This document shows, piece after piece, positions 56,619 to 64,000 of a stretch of DNA of 64,000 nucleotides (positions are counted from its first letter, which is position 1; the number at the start of each line of letters is the position of its first letter). Source of the stretch: Mucilaginibacter sp. L196 (GTDB lineage: Bacteria; Bacteroidota; Bacteroidia; Sphingobacteriales; Sphingobacteriaceae); NCBI RefSeq assembly GCF_009765905.1, contig NZ_LMUO01000019.1, positions 1,160,292-1,224,291 of the forward strand, given 5' to 3'. The translations under genes and the position numbers were made by a program. The notes beneath the pieces were generated by a model. That model saw nothing but the letters and a program-made list of their open reading frames with translations, made no database searches and was not told where the DNA came from.

Positions 56619-57347
56619 TTAATTAAATGGATTATGAGTTCTATAATAACGCTTGACTCTTATCCTATAAACATCTGATAGTAAAGTAAATGCCAATATA
56701 AAAAGTGGGATAAAAAAGGCGTGAAAACTAAAGTAGCGAAACACATATGCGCCGCACAAAGCGCCACACATAAAGAAAAAGATAATAGCTGAGCGCAGTT
56801 TGATTCGTGCTTTTAAAGCTGGCTTATCTGTTGTGTTTTGCTGAAACACCTGTCCTAACTCAATCCCAAGATCGGTAAAGGTGCCGGTAAGGTGTGTTGT
56901 TCTGACTACTGAACCAGAAACAATAGATACAAGGGAATTTTGCAGCCCCATTGCAAATAATAAACTGCCTGCGAAGATTTCTTTGGCAACAAGGCTATGA
57001 TTGTATCGATAGCCAAACAGAGATACCCCAAGCAATACCGCCATTTCAATCAGTATTGGAATGACATAGGAGAAACGCTGGTTTCGGCCTATAAAAGAGA
57101 CGATTAAACTCGACACAAAAGCTCCCGCCAAAAACATGAACATCCACAATGCTACTACCCTCGCAGTTTTCCAATCCTGCATGGCAATCCGTTCTGCAAA
57201 TAGCGCGGCATGTCCGGTTACGTTGGTAGTTAACACCGAAAAACCTAAAAATCCGGCGGCATTTACAAAACCCGCAGTTACGCAAAGTAATGATGCTAAT
57301 TTAACATTATGCGCATACGTTCGTTTAGTACCAAGATGCCTTAACAT
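56619..57347 (-). CDS. DUF1275 (YoaK-like) membrane protein
   Basis: About six hydrophobic helices over 242 residues; the family start CVTAGFVNAAGFLGFSVLTTNVTGH and the central GLQNSLVSIVSGSVVRTTHLTG are present. Function of DUF1275 unknown. It is 15 bp after the oleate hydratase gene, so third in an operon with it and the second universal stress gene. Confidence 0.88.
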   Translation of the reverse strand: MLRHLGTKRTYAHNVKLASLLCVTAGFVNAAGFLGFSVLTTNVTGHAALFAERIAMQDWKTARVVALWMFMFLAGAFVSSLIVSFIGRNQRFSYVIPILIEMAVLLGVSLFGYRYNHSLVAKEIFAGSLLFAMGLQNSLVSIVSGSVVRTTHLTGTFTDLGIELGQVFQQNTTDKPALKARIKLRSAIIFFFMCGALCGAYVFRYFSFHAFFIPLFILAFTLLSDVYRIRVKRYYRTHNPFN

Positions 57348-57362
57348 TGATAATTATATCAG

Positions 57363-58955
57363 TTAAGTTAGCAGTGTTTTTGCAGCATCAAACAGAACCC
57401 TCAAATGTTGTTCTCCTTTATATAGTGGAGTTGGTTGTTTATCCAATCCTAACAAGGTATAAACCGCGGTTTGCGCAGTCCGCACAGAATACTCAACAGT
57501 AAAAACTACATCTTCGGGTACTTCGGCAAACTGGCCGATAAACGCTATGTTGTGCGATACTTCGGGCACTACCAATGGGCGATCGCCTTTTTCACGTACC
57601 AAAAACTGGCTGGTGATGTAAGGCAGCATACAAGGAATACAATTACTCGTTTTTAGTATTCGATCCGCCACATTATTAAAGTGCAGATGGGATAATAATT
57701 CGACCATAATCTCGGCGCCGGTACAATCTGCCATTCGTTTTCTTACGAAGTTGCCCTCCTTATTCGGAAATAATCCATAACCCCAAAATACAGTTACATC
57801 ATTAGGCTGACCGATAAAATGCGGCTGATGTGGTAATACAACTGACATTAACCAGTTAGAATCTTTAAAGGTCACCAAACCACCGGTACCCGCTACATTG
57901 CCTGTGAACTTTTCCATCAGGTCGAAAAACTCAGTCCCCTTACAAGTTACAGTAAATGACTCCCATTTTGATTGGTCAACGTGGCTATCAAAAACTTCGG
58001 GGTTACCAAACTGAGGGTTACGCTCAGCAATATTATGCCATAACTTCCAGCTACCACCTGCTTTATTTAATATTACATCCGGTGGGGTTTGCATCGACCC
58101 TAAACTCGAATCCGCGGTCATGGAGCCAACAGTTACCAAAATCAAATCATGCGTACTAAGCTCCAGCTCTTTTTTAGTATTGTTTTGTTTGTAGTGGATG
58201 CGCTCTACTCTCTCCTTATCATCCAGGCGCCTGAAGTCTAAAGAAGTAACCTCCGCTCCCATTTCAAATTTAACACCTTGCTCTGTTAACCACTTTATCA
58301 ATGGCTTTACTAATGAATCATATTGATTATACGGCGTGCGATCAACCCCTGCAAGGGTATTTATCCGTTCAAATTCGTGTATAAAACGGTGTAGGTAGCG
58401 CTTAAACTCTACCGCGCTATGCCAAGGCTGAAAAGCGAACATGGTATCCCACATGTACCAAAAGTTTGTTTCGAAAAAACGCGGATCAAACCATTCGTCT
58501 ATATGCTTTGCCCCCAGGTATTCTTCACTAACGGCCATCATTTCAACCAGATCTAAACGGTCTTTATAACTAAAATCCATTGAGGTAACATCAATTATAT
58601 TTCCGTTTGAGATTACGCGGGCATTGGCATGAGTTTTTATTTTTTTGTTGAAGGCTATGATCTCGTCATAAACCGTTACCGCCGGATCAGTAAGTGAGGG
58701 AATAAAGGAGAAAAGATCATAAGTGCATACGTAGCTAAAGTTAAGCATGCGGCCACCTCTTAAAACATATCCATCTTCCGCGCAGCCGGAGCCATCTAAA
58801 CTCCCCCCCATAAGCGGATGTTCTTCAAATATGGTTATTTGATCTCCCGGTATTTTTCCATCCCTGATAAAATATGCGGCGCTGGCTAATGAGGCTATGC
58901 CGCCACCAACCAAATAAACATTGCGATAGGGATTTATTGTGTTTGAAGTTTTCAT
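57363..58955 (-). CDS. ohyA: Oleate hydratase
   Basis: FAD-binding hydratase that adds water to the cis double bond of oleic acid. The start YLVGGGIASLASAAYFIRDG, the GGSLDGSG signature and a 530-residue length fit the family. Hydration detoxifies unsaturated fatty acids and is used by many bacteria against host or environmental fatty acids. FAD must be reduced for activity, which fits a low-oxygen regulon. Lies 5 bp after a universal stress gene and is co-transcribed. Confidence 0.92.
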   Translation of the reverse strand: MKTSNTINPYRNVYLVGGGIASLASAAYFIRDGKIPGDQITIFEEHPLMGGSLDGSGCAEDGYVLRGGRMLNFSYVCTYDLFSFIPSLTDPAVTVYDEIIAFNKKIKTHANARVISNGNIIDVTSMDFSYKDRLDLVEMMAVSEEYLGAKHIDEWFDPRFFETNFWYMWDTMFAFQPWHSAVEFKRYLHRFIHEFERINTLAGVDRTPYNQYDSLVKPLIKWLTEQGVKFEMGAEVTSLDFRRLDDKERVERIHYKQNNTKKELELSTHDLILVTVGSMTADSSLGSMQTPPDVILNKAGGSWKLWHNIAERNPQFGNPEVFDSHVDQSKWESFTVTCKGTEFFDLMEKFTGNVAGTGGLVTFKDSNWLMSVVLPHQPHFIGQPNDVTVFWGYGLFPNKEGNFVRKRMADCTGAEIMVELLSHLHFNNVADRILKTSNCIPCMLPYITSQFLVREKGDRPLVVPEVSHNIAFIGQFAEVPEDVVFTVEYSVRTAQTAVYTLLGLDKQPTPLYKGEQHLRVLFDAAKTLLT

Positions 58956-58960
58956 AATAA

Positions 58961-59818
58961 TTAATTTGAAGGGAAAACAAGTAAAGGAATAGCAATATGC
59001 TTAACCATTTTTTTGGTATGGCTACCGTTAACAACTTCATTGAAGAAATTATGTGAACGATGAACCATTGCCATTATATCTATGGTTCCATGGTCGCACA
59101 GCCAGTCTAACCCCTTATTGGTATGCTTTGCATTAACCACACGGTAGTAGATGTGTGGATAATTGACTTTATCACTTACGCTAACCATAAATTCATCAAC
59201 GCGGTGCTGAAATTCAGCATCGTGCCCACCTTCATCAACTATATGTGTGATCAGGATCTCGGCATTTAGCGGCCGGGCAAATGTTATTAATGTTAAAATA
59301 CATTGCAGGTCATAATCCGGGTTTTTAAAATCAGTAGCGAAAGCTATTTTCTTTATCGGAATAATATCGGCTGATGGTGGAATGAGCAATAAGGGCTTAT
59401 TTACAAAATCAATTATCTTATTGGTATGGTTACCCAATAGCAAAGTTCCTAAACCGCTATTGCCATGCGTGCCTGCAATTACAAGGCCGATATTATGACT
59501 GTGGCTAACATTATTAATAATATCGATTACAGCACCGGCTTCGCTTATGCAGCTGATGGCAGGGTTAAAGCTTGTGGTTTCCTCTTTATCTTCCAGGTAC
59601 TCTTTTAAAATATCCAGTTCATGTTTGCTGTCTTTTGCCAGCAGGTCCGATTCTTCCATTGGCCAGCTCACCATTCCGGTTTGTGGAATTTCTGCAGGCT
59701 CAATTATGGCGTTACAAATGATGATGTTGGCCTTCACTTGCCTGGCAAGGCTATAGCCATAAGCCAGTACATGTTTTGCATCGGCTGAAAAATCGGTGGG
59801 GAAAAGTAACGTTTTCAT
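58961..59818 (-). CDS. Universal stress protein, tandem UspA (2)
   Basis: Two UspA domains in 285 residues (KTLLFPTDFSADAKHVLAYGY ... and AFATDFKNPDYDLQCILTLI ...). The first half ends with a GNHTNKIIDFVNKPLLLIP segment close to the ATP-binding G-x2-G-x9-G pattern, better kept than in copy 1. ATG 59818 follows a CAGCTTTG -7 element; the longer start at 59836 lies upstream of that element and is less likely. Heads the operon with oleate hydratase and DUF1275. Confidence 0.9.
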   Translation of the reverse strand: MKTLLFPTDFSADAKHVLAYGYSLARQVKANIIICNAIIEPAEIPQTGMVSWPMEESDLLAKDSKHELDILKEYLEDKEETTSFNPAISCISEAGAVIDIINNVSHSHNIGLVIAGTHGNSGLGTLLLGNHTNKIIDFVNKPLLLIPPSADIIPIKKIAFATDFKNPDYDLQCILTLITFARPLNAEILITHIVDEGGHDAEFQHRVDEFMVSVSDKVNYPHIYYRVVNAKHTNKGLDWLCDHGTIDIMAMVHRSHNFFNEVVNGSHTKKMVKHIAIPLLVFPSN

Positions 59819-59825
59819 GGTGATA

Positions 59826-59833
59826 CAAAGCTG
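59826..59833 (-). promoter_or_regulatory. -7 element of universal stress gene 2
   Basis: CAGCTTTG on the minus strand, seven bases before the ATG; box centre is 29.5 bp from its first base. Confidence 0.45.
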
Positions 59834-59855
59834 CATATAGCTGCTTGCCTAAGGA

Positions 59856-59869
59856 ATGATAACCGTCAC
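59856..59869. promoter_or_regulatory. Bidirectional FNR-like box
   Basis: ATGAT-AACC-GTCAC. Centre 59862.5 is 29.5 bp from the leftward -7 element and 51.5 bp from the rightward one (59914), so one box can serve both genes. Confidence 0.6.
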
Positions 59870-59913
59870 TTTTTAAAGTGCTTATCATCATTGCCTTGCG
59901 TATTGATATTGCA

Positions 59914-59921
59914 GAGGTTTG
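59914..59921 (+). promoter_or_regulatory. -7 element of the PNPOx-like gene
   Basis: GAGGTTTG ends five bases before the ATG at 59927, giving an almost leaderless message. Confidence 0.4.
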
Positions 59922-59926
59922 ATACC

Positions 59927-60379
59927 ATGTTAGGAGAATTAAATACAGAACAAATTGAGTGTTTGCTAAAGGAACTACCAGTTGGGCGCATTGGCTGCCA
60001 TGCAGATGGCATTACCTACATTGTCCCCATAAATTATGCATACGATGGTATTAATATTTATGCTCACTCTGTAAAAGGAACGAAAATAGATATGATGCGT
60101 AAAAATCTTGAGGTTTGTTTCCAGGCAGATGCCATTATCAATTTGCAAAATTGGGAGAGTGTAATTTGCTGGGGCAGGTTTGAAGAGATAACCGATATGC
60201 TGGAGCGTGAGCATGCCATGCAGAAGATCATCAATAAAGTTATGCCATTGATGAAAGGCGTAGATGCGCAACCTTCACATGGATTTACCTCAGCTGCAAG
60301 TAATGTGGGTGATGAAGTAGAATTGATTTTGTATAAAATTGTTTTGAGTAAGAAGACCGGGAGGTTTGAGAGGGATTAA
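59927..60379 (+). CDS. PNPOx-like flavin-binding protein
   Basis: 150 residues with the split-barrel pattern of the pyridoxamine-phosphate-oxidase/NimA-like group: LKELPVGRIGCHADGITYIVPINYAYDG, then KIDMMRKNLEVCFQADAI and WESVICWGRFEEI. Such proteins bind FMN or F420 and reduce nitro or quinone compounds. ATG 59927 is preferred over TTG 59891 because the promoter overlaps the extension. Shares an FNR-like box with universal stress gene 2. Confidence 0.85.
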   Translation: MLGELNTEQIECLLKELPVGRIGCHADGITYIVPINYAYDGINIYAHSVKGTKIDMMRKNLEVCFQADAIINLQNWESVICWGRFEEITDMLEREHAMQKIINKVMPLMKGVDAQPSHGFTSAASNVGDEVELILYKIVLSKKTGRFERD

Positions 60380-60667
60380 CACCTATTATATCTACCCTTC
60401 GCTTTTAATTAGTCGAGTTATTGTTACTATTCATCGATTCTAACTTAATTCACTATATAATAAATATAAGTTTGCAATCCATACGGGCAAAATTCTTTTG
60501 TCTATTGTGATAAGGTTTAGGTTTAGGCCTTCAAACAGCGAGTGTGAGGGGGCCTTATTTTTAAACAGCTTTTTATAAAAACGCACATTTTCACTCAAAA
60601 ACTATCAAAAAATAAGTAAAAACAAACATTTTTCAGTCTGTTTTGGTAGTAAAACAGTCGTTTTTTG
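60380..60667. other. AT-rich gap after the PNPOx-like gene
   Basis: No gene with a credible start. Homopolymer-rich sequence continues into the dispersed repeat at 60668-60779. Confidence 0.5.
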
Positions 60668-60779
60668 ACTAAAAGTAAGCCTAAAAACAATCTAAAAACC
60701 GCTTTTTTGGTACCATTTAAGGGCTTTTTGGGCACTTTTTTGTACCAAGTGTTTCAGTTGTACCTTGGTACGGTACAAC
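60668..60779 (-). repeat. Dispersed GTACC-rich repeat, copy 2 (inverted)
   Basis: The reverse complement resembles 25028-25140, with an identical 16-base core (60741-60756). It ends six bases from the stop codon of the outer-membrane gene at 60785. Confidence 0.7.
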
Positions 60780-60784
60780 TAAAA

Positions 60785-61888
60785 TTAGTTGTCATCCTTA
60801 AACTTTGCAAGGATTTTTCTTCCAAGATCGTAGGTTATTCTAAAAACCTCCTGATTGTCGTTAAAGTGACCGGGCGAAAAGTGGAAGCTTGCTATAAACT
60901 GGCCCTTAACTCTGCCTGATAAAAAAGGAGTCCAGCTTAAATCAAGTCTGTTATAAAATGATTTTTCATAGAAAGAGTCGCCATAATAAATGATGCTCCC
61001 CTGCCCTCTGTAAAACTCATCAAATACACCAAAACGATGGTATCCCGCATATGCGCTAAATACAAAACCATTTCTGGCTTGCCAGCCGGTAACACCGCGT
61101 TCTCTTAGAAATGATGAAAGGTTACCAGCTTCAAATGATAGTGAGTCTAAAACTGTTTTATGACTAAGGTTTAGGCCTAAACGTACCTCAAGTGCTGCGT
61201 TATCAAAAATATGGTCGTTTGGTAATAGTATCGCTGCACCGGCATCATGTTCTTCTAGGAAGTAATCCCTTACATAAAATGAGCCATCGGTATTGGGTGT
61301 ATATTTACCTTCAGACCCAAACAGGAATTCTTCGCGTTGAGTGTCTGTTTGACGGCTCAACCAGTCAATCCATCCCGACTGCCAAAAATGCTCGCTGTGG
61401 TAGGCTGTATAAAGTCCCTCCACATTGGGTCTGTAATACATTAGCGTATCGTTAAGCATGGCACGTGGATAGTCGTCTATTAAGCCTTCCCTCGGAAATT
61501 CACCTGCGTTAAACATCCATTTTGAATTTTGGAAATGATAATAAGCAACCGGAACAGCATTCAAAAAATAAGGCTGTGCACCAAATTCATGTATCGCGTT
61601 TGATCCCACAATAAACATGTTCATGCTATCTACGTTAAATCCAAAATCAAGCTCGGTACGGGTACCTGAGTAAGTACGTGAACGCGGAATAAATGCTTTG
61701 TATTCACGGTTATCCAAAAATGCTAATGCATTAAAATGTATATCAATTGAATGGGTTACTGAGGCTGGTTTAGTTAATTGACTGGTGTCAGTCAACATGT
61801 TTTGCTCCCCTAAAAAGTTAATTTGTTGGGCGGTTGCACTTATAGATACCAGCGAGAAAACAATAAGTAAGTAAAAGTTTTTAAACAT
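60785..61888 (-). CDS. Outer-membrane protein of unknown function
   Basis: A signal peptide (cleaved after SATAQ, about 20) is followed by 345 residues of alternating strands with many aromatic residues (FHFNALAFLDNREYKAF-like, FSAYAGYHRFGVFDEF, GQFIASFHFSPGHF). This suggests a beta-barrel, but the C-terminus is hydrophilic (LAKFKDDN) rather than a terminal Phe. I do not recognise a family. It follows the efflux gene with a 170-bp gap, so a link to metal export is only positional. Confidence 0.75.
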   Translation of the reverse strand: MFKNFYLLIVFSLVSISATAQQINFLGEQNMLTDTSQLTKPASVTHSIDIHFNALAFLDNREYKAFIPRSRTYSGTRTELDFGFNVDSMNMFIVGSNAIHEFGAQPYFLNAVPVAYYHFQNSKWMFNAGEFPREGLIDDYPRAMLNDTLMYYRPNVEGLYTAYHSEHFWQSGWIDWLSRQTDTQREEFLFGSEGKYTPNTDGSFYVRDYFLEEHDAGAAILLPNDHIFDNAALEVRLGLNLSHKTVLDSLSFEAGNLSSFLRERGVTGWQARNGFVFSAYAGYHRFGVFDEFYRGQGSIIYYGDSFYEKSFYNRLDLSWTPFLSGRVKGQFIASFHFSPGHFNDNQEVFRITYDLGRKILAKFKDDN

Positions 61889-61975
61889 ATAACTTTGATT
61901 TATTGATAGATATGGGATTCAATTAATTAAATAATTATTTTTTAAGAGGCCCCCTCCCCGATCAATGTATCTGGC

Positions 61976-61999
61976 AAGTGCAGCTATTGCTGCACTGCC
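61976..61999. other. Hairpin between the efflux gene and the outer-membrane gene
   Basis: AGTGCAGC and GCTGCACT pair around TATT, extended by GGC/GCC, but no T run follows on either strand. It could reduce readthrough or stabilise a transcript end. Confidence 0.4.
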
Positions 62000-62058
62000 T
62001 TCAACATACCTAATGGACTAGGGGTATTAAGTATTTTTTTGCCTTAAACGGCTGATCA

Positions 62059-64000
62059 TTATCTTGTTGTATTATCTGTTTTACGGTATGCCCATCCAAA
62101 AATTAACGGGAATACCCAAAGACTGAATAGCATGGCGCATAATATACCTCCTATAACTACCCTGGCTAACGGCCTTGAACTTTCTGAACCGATACCATGT
62201 GATAGTGCTGCCGGGCATAAACCGATAGCGGCCATTAGCGCCGTCATCATTACCGGTCTGATCCTGGAGTTTACACCTAATTTTATGGCGGTATATAGCG
62301 TTAACCGGTCGCCTTTTATGGATTCCAGGTTTTGTTTAAATACAGTGATGAGTAATACGCCATCCTGTATACATATCCCAAATAGCGCGATGAAACCGAT
62401 ACCTGCTGATATACTAAAATTAGTCCCGGTGATTAACAATGCTGCTATACCACCAACAATCGCAAACGGTACATTCAGGAATACTAGTGCTGCATCTTTA
62501 AAATTGCCAAACATGACGAATAACAGTAAAAAGATGAGTGCCAAACTAACTGGAACAACCTGGGTTAACCTTTTTTCAGCACGCTGCTGGTTCTCGAAAT
62601 CACCCTGCCAAGCCATGTGGTAACCACGTTTCAGTTTAACTTTAGCATTCACTTTTTGCTGTGCTTCTTTAATGGTGCTACCCATATCCCTACCGCGAAC
62701 AGAGAATTTAAGTGTTGCAAAGCGCTCGTTTTCATCCCTAAAAATTAAACATGGACCTGTTTTTTGACTAATATCGGCGATTTCCTTAATCGGAACTTTT
62801 GAACCACTTTGGGTAGGAACTAACAGATTTCCAATATCTTCTGGTGTTTCCCGAAAAGCCGCCGGAAAACGTACCCTGATATCAAATGTCCTGACACCTT
62901 CATATAGTGTTGATGCCGCCTGCCCGCCTATTGCCATTGATATTACTGCGTTAGCATCGCTGGTTGATACACCATATTGTGCCATTTTTTGCTGGTTCAG
63001 GCTAATATCCAGCTCTGGCAACCCGATACTTCTTAACACGCCTAAATCTTCTATACCTCTTACGCCCTTCAGTATCTTATAAATATCGTCGGTTTTTTGC
63101 TCCATATAGTTAAGCGAATCACCATATACTTTTACCACAATAGAACCCTTAACTCCTGACACAGCCTCCTCCACATTATCACTTATCGGTTGCGAAAAGT
63201 TAAGATCAGCACCAGGGAGTATGGATAGCTTTTTATTCATCTGGGCTATCAGCTCTTCTTTGGTTACCTTGGGTTTCCAATCATCCTCCGGATACATGAG
63301 CACATCAAATTCATTATTATAAAAGCCCGCTACGTCGGTACCATCATCAGGTCGCCCTGTTTGTGACACTACATATTGCACCTGTGGGAAGGTCATTAAT
63401 ATTGATCGTACCTGTTTCGCTGTTTCTACAGATTTGTCGAGTGATACGCTGTATGGTAACTGCACCCTTAGCCAAATGGCACCTTCATCAAGTTCAGGCA
63501 AAAACTCGCTGCCCAAAAACTTAAATGAAAACAGACCAACAACCATCACGATAAGCGACACCGTAACTACCAGTGTTTTATACTTGAATGCCTGGGTAAA
63601 ACCACCAAGCATAAACCGGGTTAGGTTATGCACAAAAGGATTGTGCTTTTCATGTACATCTTTCCTCAATAGCATGCTGATTAATACCGGCACTAATGTT
63701 AATGTTGTTATTAAGGCACCCAGTAATGCGAAACCTAATGTATAAGCCAATGGCGAGAATAATTTACCTTCCACTTTTTGGAAAGCGAACACCGGTAATA
63801 GCCCTGTAATGATAATTAGCTTCGCGAAGAATATGGCTTTACCTAATACGGCGCCATTGTTTTTGATCAACCCAAGTTTGGATAGTTTGTTAAAACGGTC
63901 CATCCCCATTTGTATGGCTTTATGATCCAGAATAACAAACATCCCCTCAACCATAACTACCGCGCCATCAATAATAATCCCAAAATCGACCGCGCCTAAT
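62059..64000 (-). CDS. czcA: CzcA-type heavy-metal efflux RND pump, C-terminal part
   Basis: The frame is open to the last base of the window, so the gene starts outside. The first visible residues (LGAVDFGIIIDGAVVMVE) are the helix-4 proton-relay motif, with the Asp-x6-Asp-x6-Glu pattern of CzcA-type metal pumps rather than CusA. Later segments include GSEFLPELDEGAIWLRVQLP, SRPDDGTDVAGF-like periplasmic loops and the final helices ending with FGWAYRKTDN. Exports divalent metal ions (Co, Zn, Cd type by motif) with membrane-fusion and outer-membrane partners, not in view. Confidence 0.93.
   Translation of the reverse strand, partial: LGAVDFGIIIDGAVVMVEGMFVILDHKAIQMGMDRFNKLSKLGLIKNNGAVLGKAIFFAKLIIITGLLPVFAFQKVEGKLFSPLAYTLGFALLGALITTLTLVPVLISMLLRKDVHEKHNPFVHNLTRFMLGGFTQAFKYKTLVVTVSLIVMVVGLFSFKFLGSEFLPELDEGAIWLRVQLPYSVSLDKSVETAKQVRSILMTFPQVQYVVSQTGRPDDGTDVAGFYNNEFDVLMYPEDDWKPKVTKEELIAQMNKKLSILPGADLNFSQPISDNVEEAVSGVKGSIVVKVYGDSLNYMEQKTDDIYKILKGVRGIEDLGVLRSIGLPELDISLNQQKMAQYGVSTSDANAVISMAIGGQAASTLYEGVRTFDIRVRFPAAFRETPEDIGNLLVPTQSGSKVPIKEIADISQKTGPCLIFRDENERFATLKFSVRGRDMGSTIKEAQQKVNAKVKLKRGYHMAWQGDFENQQRAEKRLTQVVPVSLALIFLLLFVMFGNFKDAALVFLNVPFAIVGGIAALLITGTNFSISAGIGFIALFGICIQDGVLLITVFKQNLESIKGDRLTLYTAIKLGVNSRIRPVMMTALMAAIGLCPAALSHGIGSESSRPLARVVIGGILCAMLFSLWVFPLIFGWAYRKTDNTTR

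Noticed and set aside
57348..57366. TTGATAATTATATCAG near the DUF1275 start as another FNR-like box
   Set aside because: The half-sites are separated by six bases rather than four and the gene is inside an operon.
60665..60919. 84-codon frame near the dispersed repeat
   Set aside because: Runs through repeat DNA and overlaps the end of the outer-membrane gene on the other strand; composition follows the repeat.

Overview
The window looks like chromosomal DNA of a Bacteroidota member, most likely Sphingobacteriaceae (Pedobacter/Mucilaginibacter-like). This rests on several signs: moderate to low GC, leaders without Shine-Dalgarno sequences, many TAnnTTTG -7 promoter elements typical of Bacteroidota, and family-typical genes (DUF4142 lipoprotein, DUF6496, lmo0937-type mini-protein, paired M16 peptidases, futalosine-route menaquinone genes, fused trehalose synthase/phosphatase). 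I saw no tRNA, rRNA, CRISPR array, insertion sequence or prophage. Both ends cut through genes: a DUF3738-like protein on the left and a CzcA-type efflux pump on the right.

Layout. 0-5 kb: the DUF3738 fragment, a 1-kb gap with a promoter, a repeat-rich transcript-like stretch and a terminator (candidate long non-coding RNA), then PIN-PhoH and a FUSC membrane protein. 5-20 kb: PEP carboxylase, a DUF4142 lipoprotein, a GH3/DUF4268/DUF763 operon, an SMP-30 protein, a histidine kinase, ClpB, and an Asn-rich YXWGXW secreted protein. 20-33 kb: M16 peptidase pair, GuaB, a small FUSC protein, a sodium:solute symporter, a LOG-family hydrolase, small stress-type proteins, MqnE, a histidine phosphatase, MqnA, and a J-domain/SH3 membrane protein. 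33-48 kb: an SDR, a PepSY-like secreted protein, trehalose synthase/phosphatase, GH15, cold-shock protein, MFS transporter, HemF, and a GyrA-TPR-TPR operon.

47.8-60.4 kb is the most interesting part. A FixL-like heme-PAS histidine kinase overlaps a response regulator that is itself a REC-cNMP-HTH_Crp fusion, as if FixJ and FixK were one protein. Around it lie two universal stress proteins, a YceI-porin-YceI-alcohol dehydrogenase-L,D-transpeptidase-scaffold operon, an oleate hydratase, a DUF1275 protein, a PNPOx-like flavin protein, a small membrane protein, and a stand-alone N-terminal lactate-dehydrogenase domain with a four-cysteine tail. Six FNR-like palindromes (nTGAY-N4-RTCAn) lie upstream of these genes. 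In three leftward promoters the palindrome centre is exactly 29.5 bp from the first base of the -7 element; in three rightward promoters it is 50.5-51.5 bp away, about two helical turns more. I infer a local oxygen-responsive regulon controlled by the kinase/regulator pair.

Dispersed repeats are frequent between genes: perfect 29-32 bp inverted repeats in three places plus a fragment, a ~110-bp repeat found in opposite orientations at 25.0 and 60.7 kb, and an ACTTGATACTA repeat cluster before mqnA.
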